A DNA stretch of 64,000 bases, from NCBI GenBank assembly GCA_928085145.1, contig OV725078.1, positions 186,563,675-186,627,674 of the forward strand, in the 5' to 3' direction. Each line of letters begins with the position of its first letter. Position 1 is the stretch's first letter. Of the stretch, positions 63,154 to 64,000 are shown in pieces. This DNA comes from Nezara viridula (Eukaryota; Arthropoda; Insecta; Hemiptera; Pentatomidae). The position numbers and the translations under genes were made by a program. Under the pieces are notes generated by a model. It was not told the DNA's origin and searched no databases. It saw nothing but the letters and a program-made list of their open reading frames with translations.

Positions 63154-64000
63154 AGAATTTTTGTATCCCAAGCATTTGGAAAAGAAATTATTAAAATCAT
63201 TCATCAACACTATGGCCATATCGGCCCATCTCAGATGAAAGCAACTATCAGACCATATTACTATTTCAAGGGCCTAGATAAAGCAATTAATGACTTCTAT
63301 AGGAGTTGCAAGATTTGTATTGAGAACAAAACTCGTCGTAGTCGTGCCATCGGCCTGCTCTCCCGTCTCGGCCCAGCCACAGAGCCTTTCCAGATCATGT
63401 CGCTCGACAGTGTCGGAGGTTTCGGAGGGAACCGCTCTTCCAAACGGTACATGCACATTCTCGTTGACCACTTCACAAGATTTGCATGGATCTCTACAAC
63501 AAAGGGTCAAACAGCTAAAGATTTCATAAACTTACTCGATCCTGAAGTTAAACAACATAATATCTCGATTCTACTGGCTGACCAATATACAGGTATTAAC
63601 TCAACTTTTTTCCTGAAATATTTGAGAAGTGTTGGAACTCAGATCGTTTTCACATGCATTGACAATCCCAGTTCCAACGGATTAAACGAAAGATTGAATC
63701 AGACCTTAGTGAATCGCCTGCGATGTAAGATAAACAATGGCAATAGAAGAGCCTGGTCTACCTTGGCAGAAGAATGTGTGAACGAATACAATAATACCAT
63801 CCATAGTTCCACCCACTTTGAACCATCGTATCTATTGTTCGGCCATCAATCTTCTATATCTCCAATTGGAAACACTCCATCCTCTTTAGAAGAAGACCGC
63901 AAGATAGCTTTCCGGAATTCAACGAGGAGTTTCAGTATCAATAAGAAACGCGTTAATAGGAATAGAAAGGAACATACTTTCAACGTTGGCGATTTAGTCT
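63154..64000 (+). CDS. Gypsy integrase (partial, open to the right edge)
   Basis: It continues in the same frame as RT after one UAA. The zinc-binding region shows H-x4-H (HQHYGH) and C-x2-C (CKICIENK). The catalytic core shows Asp in MSLDSVGG, Asp in LLADQYTG and Glu in SSNGLNERLNQT, so the DDE triad is present. ECVNEYNNTIHSSTHFEPSY and LLFGHQS are the usual late core motifs, and the last codons (FNVGDLV) resemble the start of the GPY-type C-terminal domain. No stop to the edge. It would insert element cDNA into host DNA if expressed; the UAA before it suggests loss of expression in this copy. Confidence 0.88.

Larger units (their letters stand above)
60906..64000 (+). mobile_element. Ty3/gypsy retrotransposon, internal region, damaged, cut by right edge
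   Basis: Order: gag (two frames), a zinc knuckle at 61908-61965, then directly RT without protease or the first RT motifs, RNase H, one stop, and integrase running to the edge. The order RT-RNase H-integrase places it in Ty3/gypsy. Two frameshifts, one deletion and one stop make this copy defective, although most of the frame is open, so it is not very old. Confidence 0.92.

Overview
The window reads as a gene-poor, transposon-rich stretch of an arthropod genome, most likely an insect (inference). It is strongly AT-rich. Its recognisable genes have spliced exons with GT..AG borders. The repeats are typical animal families: Jockey-like, RTE-like, CR1-like, I-like and R2/R4-like LINEs, tRNA-derived SINEs, hAT-type MITEs and a Ty3/gypsy element. 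I see no bacterial signatures, CRISPR arrays, rRNA genes or free-standing tRNA genes.

Host genes. (1) Positions 1-315 (+) are the last part of an unrecognised protein gene that enters from the left edge. (2) A leucine-rich-repeat gene runs on the minus strand from 28051 to 4521. Five exons (27885-28051, 20809-20944, 7856-8090, 4707-4826, 4521-4618) join with matching phases and give about 250 C-terminal residues resembling PPP1R42/LRRC67. Its start lies upstream and was not found. Its introns carry most of the transposons between 5 and 27 kb. (3) A single-exon SAP30BP (HCNGP) homologue lies at 50255-50923 (+) behind a purine-rich repeat.

Layout. 0.3-5 kb: intergenic AT-rich sequence and the 3' end of the LRR gene. 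5-13.5 kb: SINE copies, a 1.4-kb hAT-type element and two hAT MITEs with 8-bp target duplications, and a long palindrome. 13.55-16.03 kb: an RTE-like LINE whose 5' part is inverted, a twin-priming structure with a 13-bp target duplication. 16-20.7 kb: CR1-like tails, a CAAGACC-rich repeat family and a palindromic MITE. 21.69-26.31 kb: a full-length Jockey-like LINE with two intact ORFs, a poly(A) tail and a 13-bp target duplication. 26.3-45.4 kb: MITEs, broken LINEs, an R2/R4-like endonuclease fragment sharing a Jockey tail, and repeats with a hammerhead-like motif. 45.6-49.7 kb: a decayed Jockey relative and an RTE-like relic. 52.2-55.8 kb: two truncated Jockey copies, one holding a nested SINE. 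57.2-60.0 kb: a foldback-like element with long inverted arms made of two classes of tandem repeat. 60.9-64 kb: a damaged Ty3/gypsy element running off the right edge.

Most ORFs in the window belong to mobile elements. Apparently intact at the level of reading frame are the 23-kb Jockey (both ORFs), the SAP30BP-like ORF and the gypsy integrase as far as the edge. The foldback-like element, the recurring hammerhead-like module, the twin-primed LINE and the endonuclease/Jockey-tail chimera most deserve a second look.
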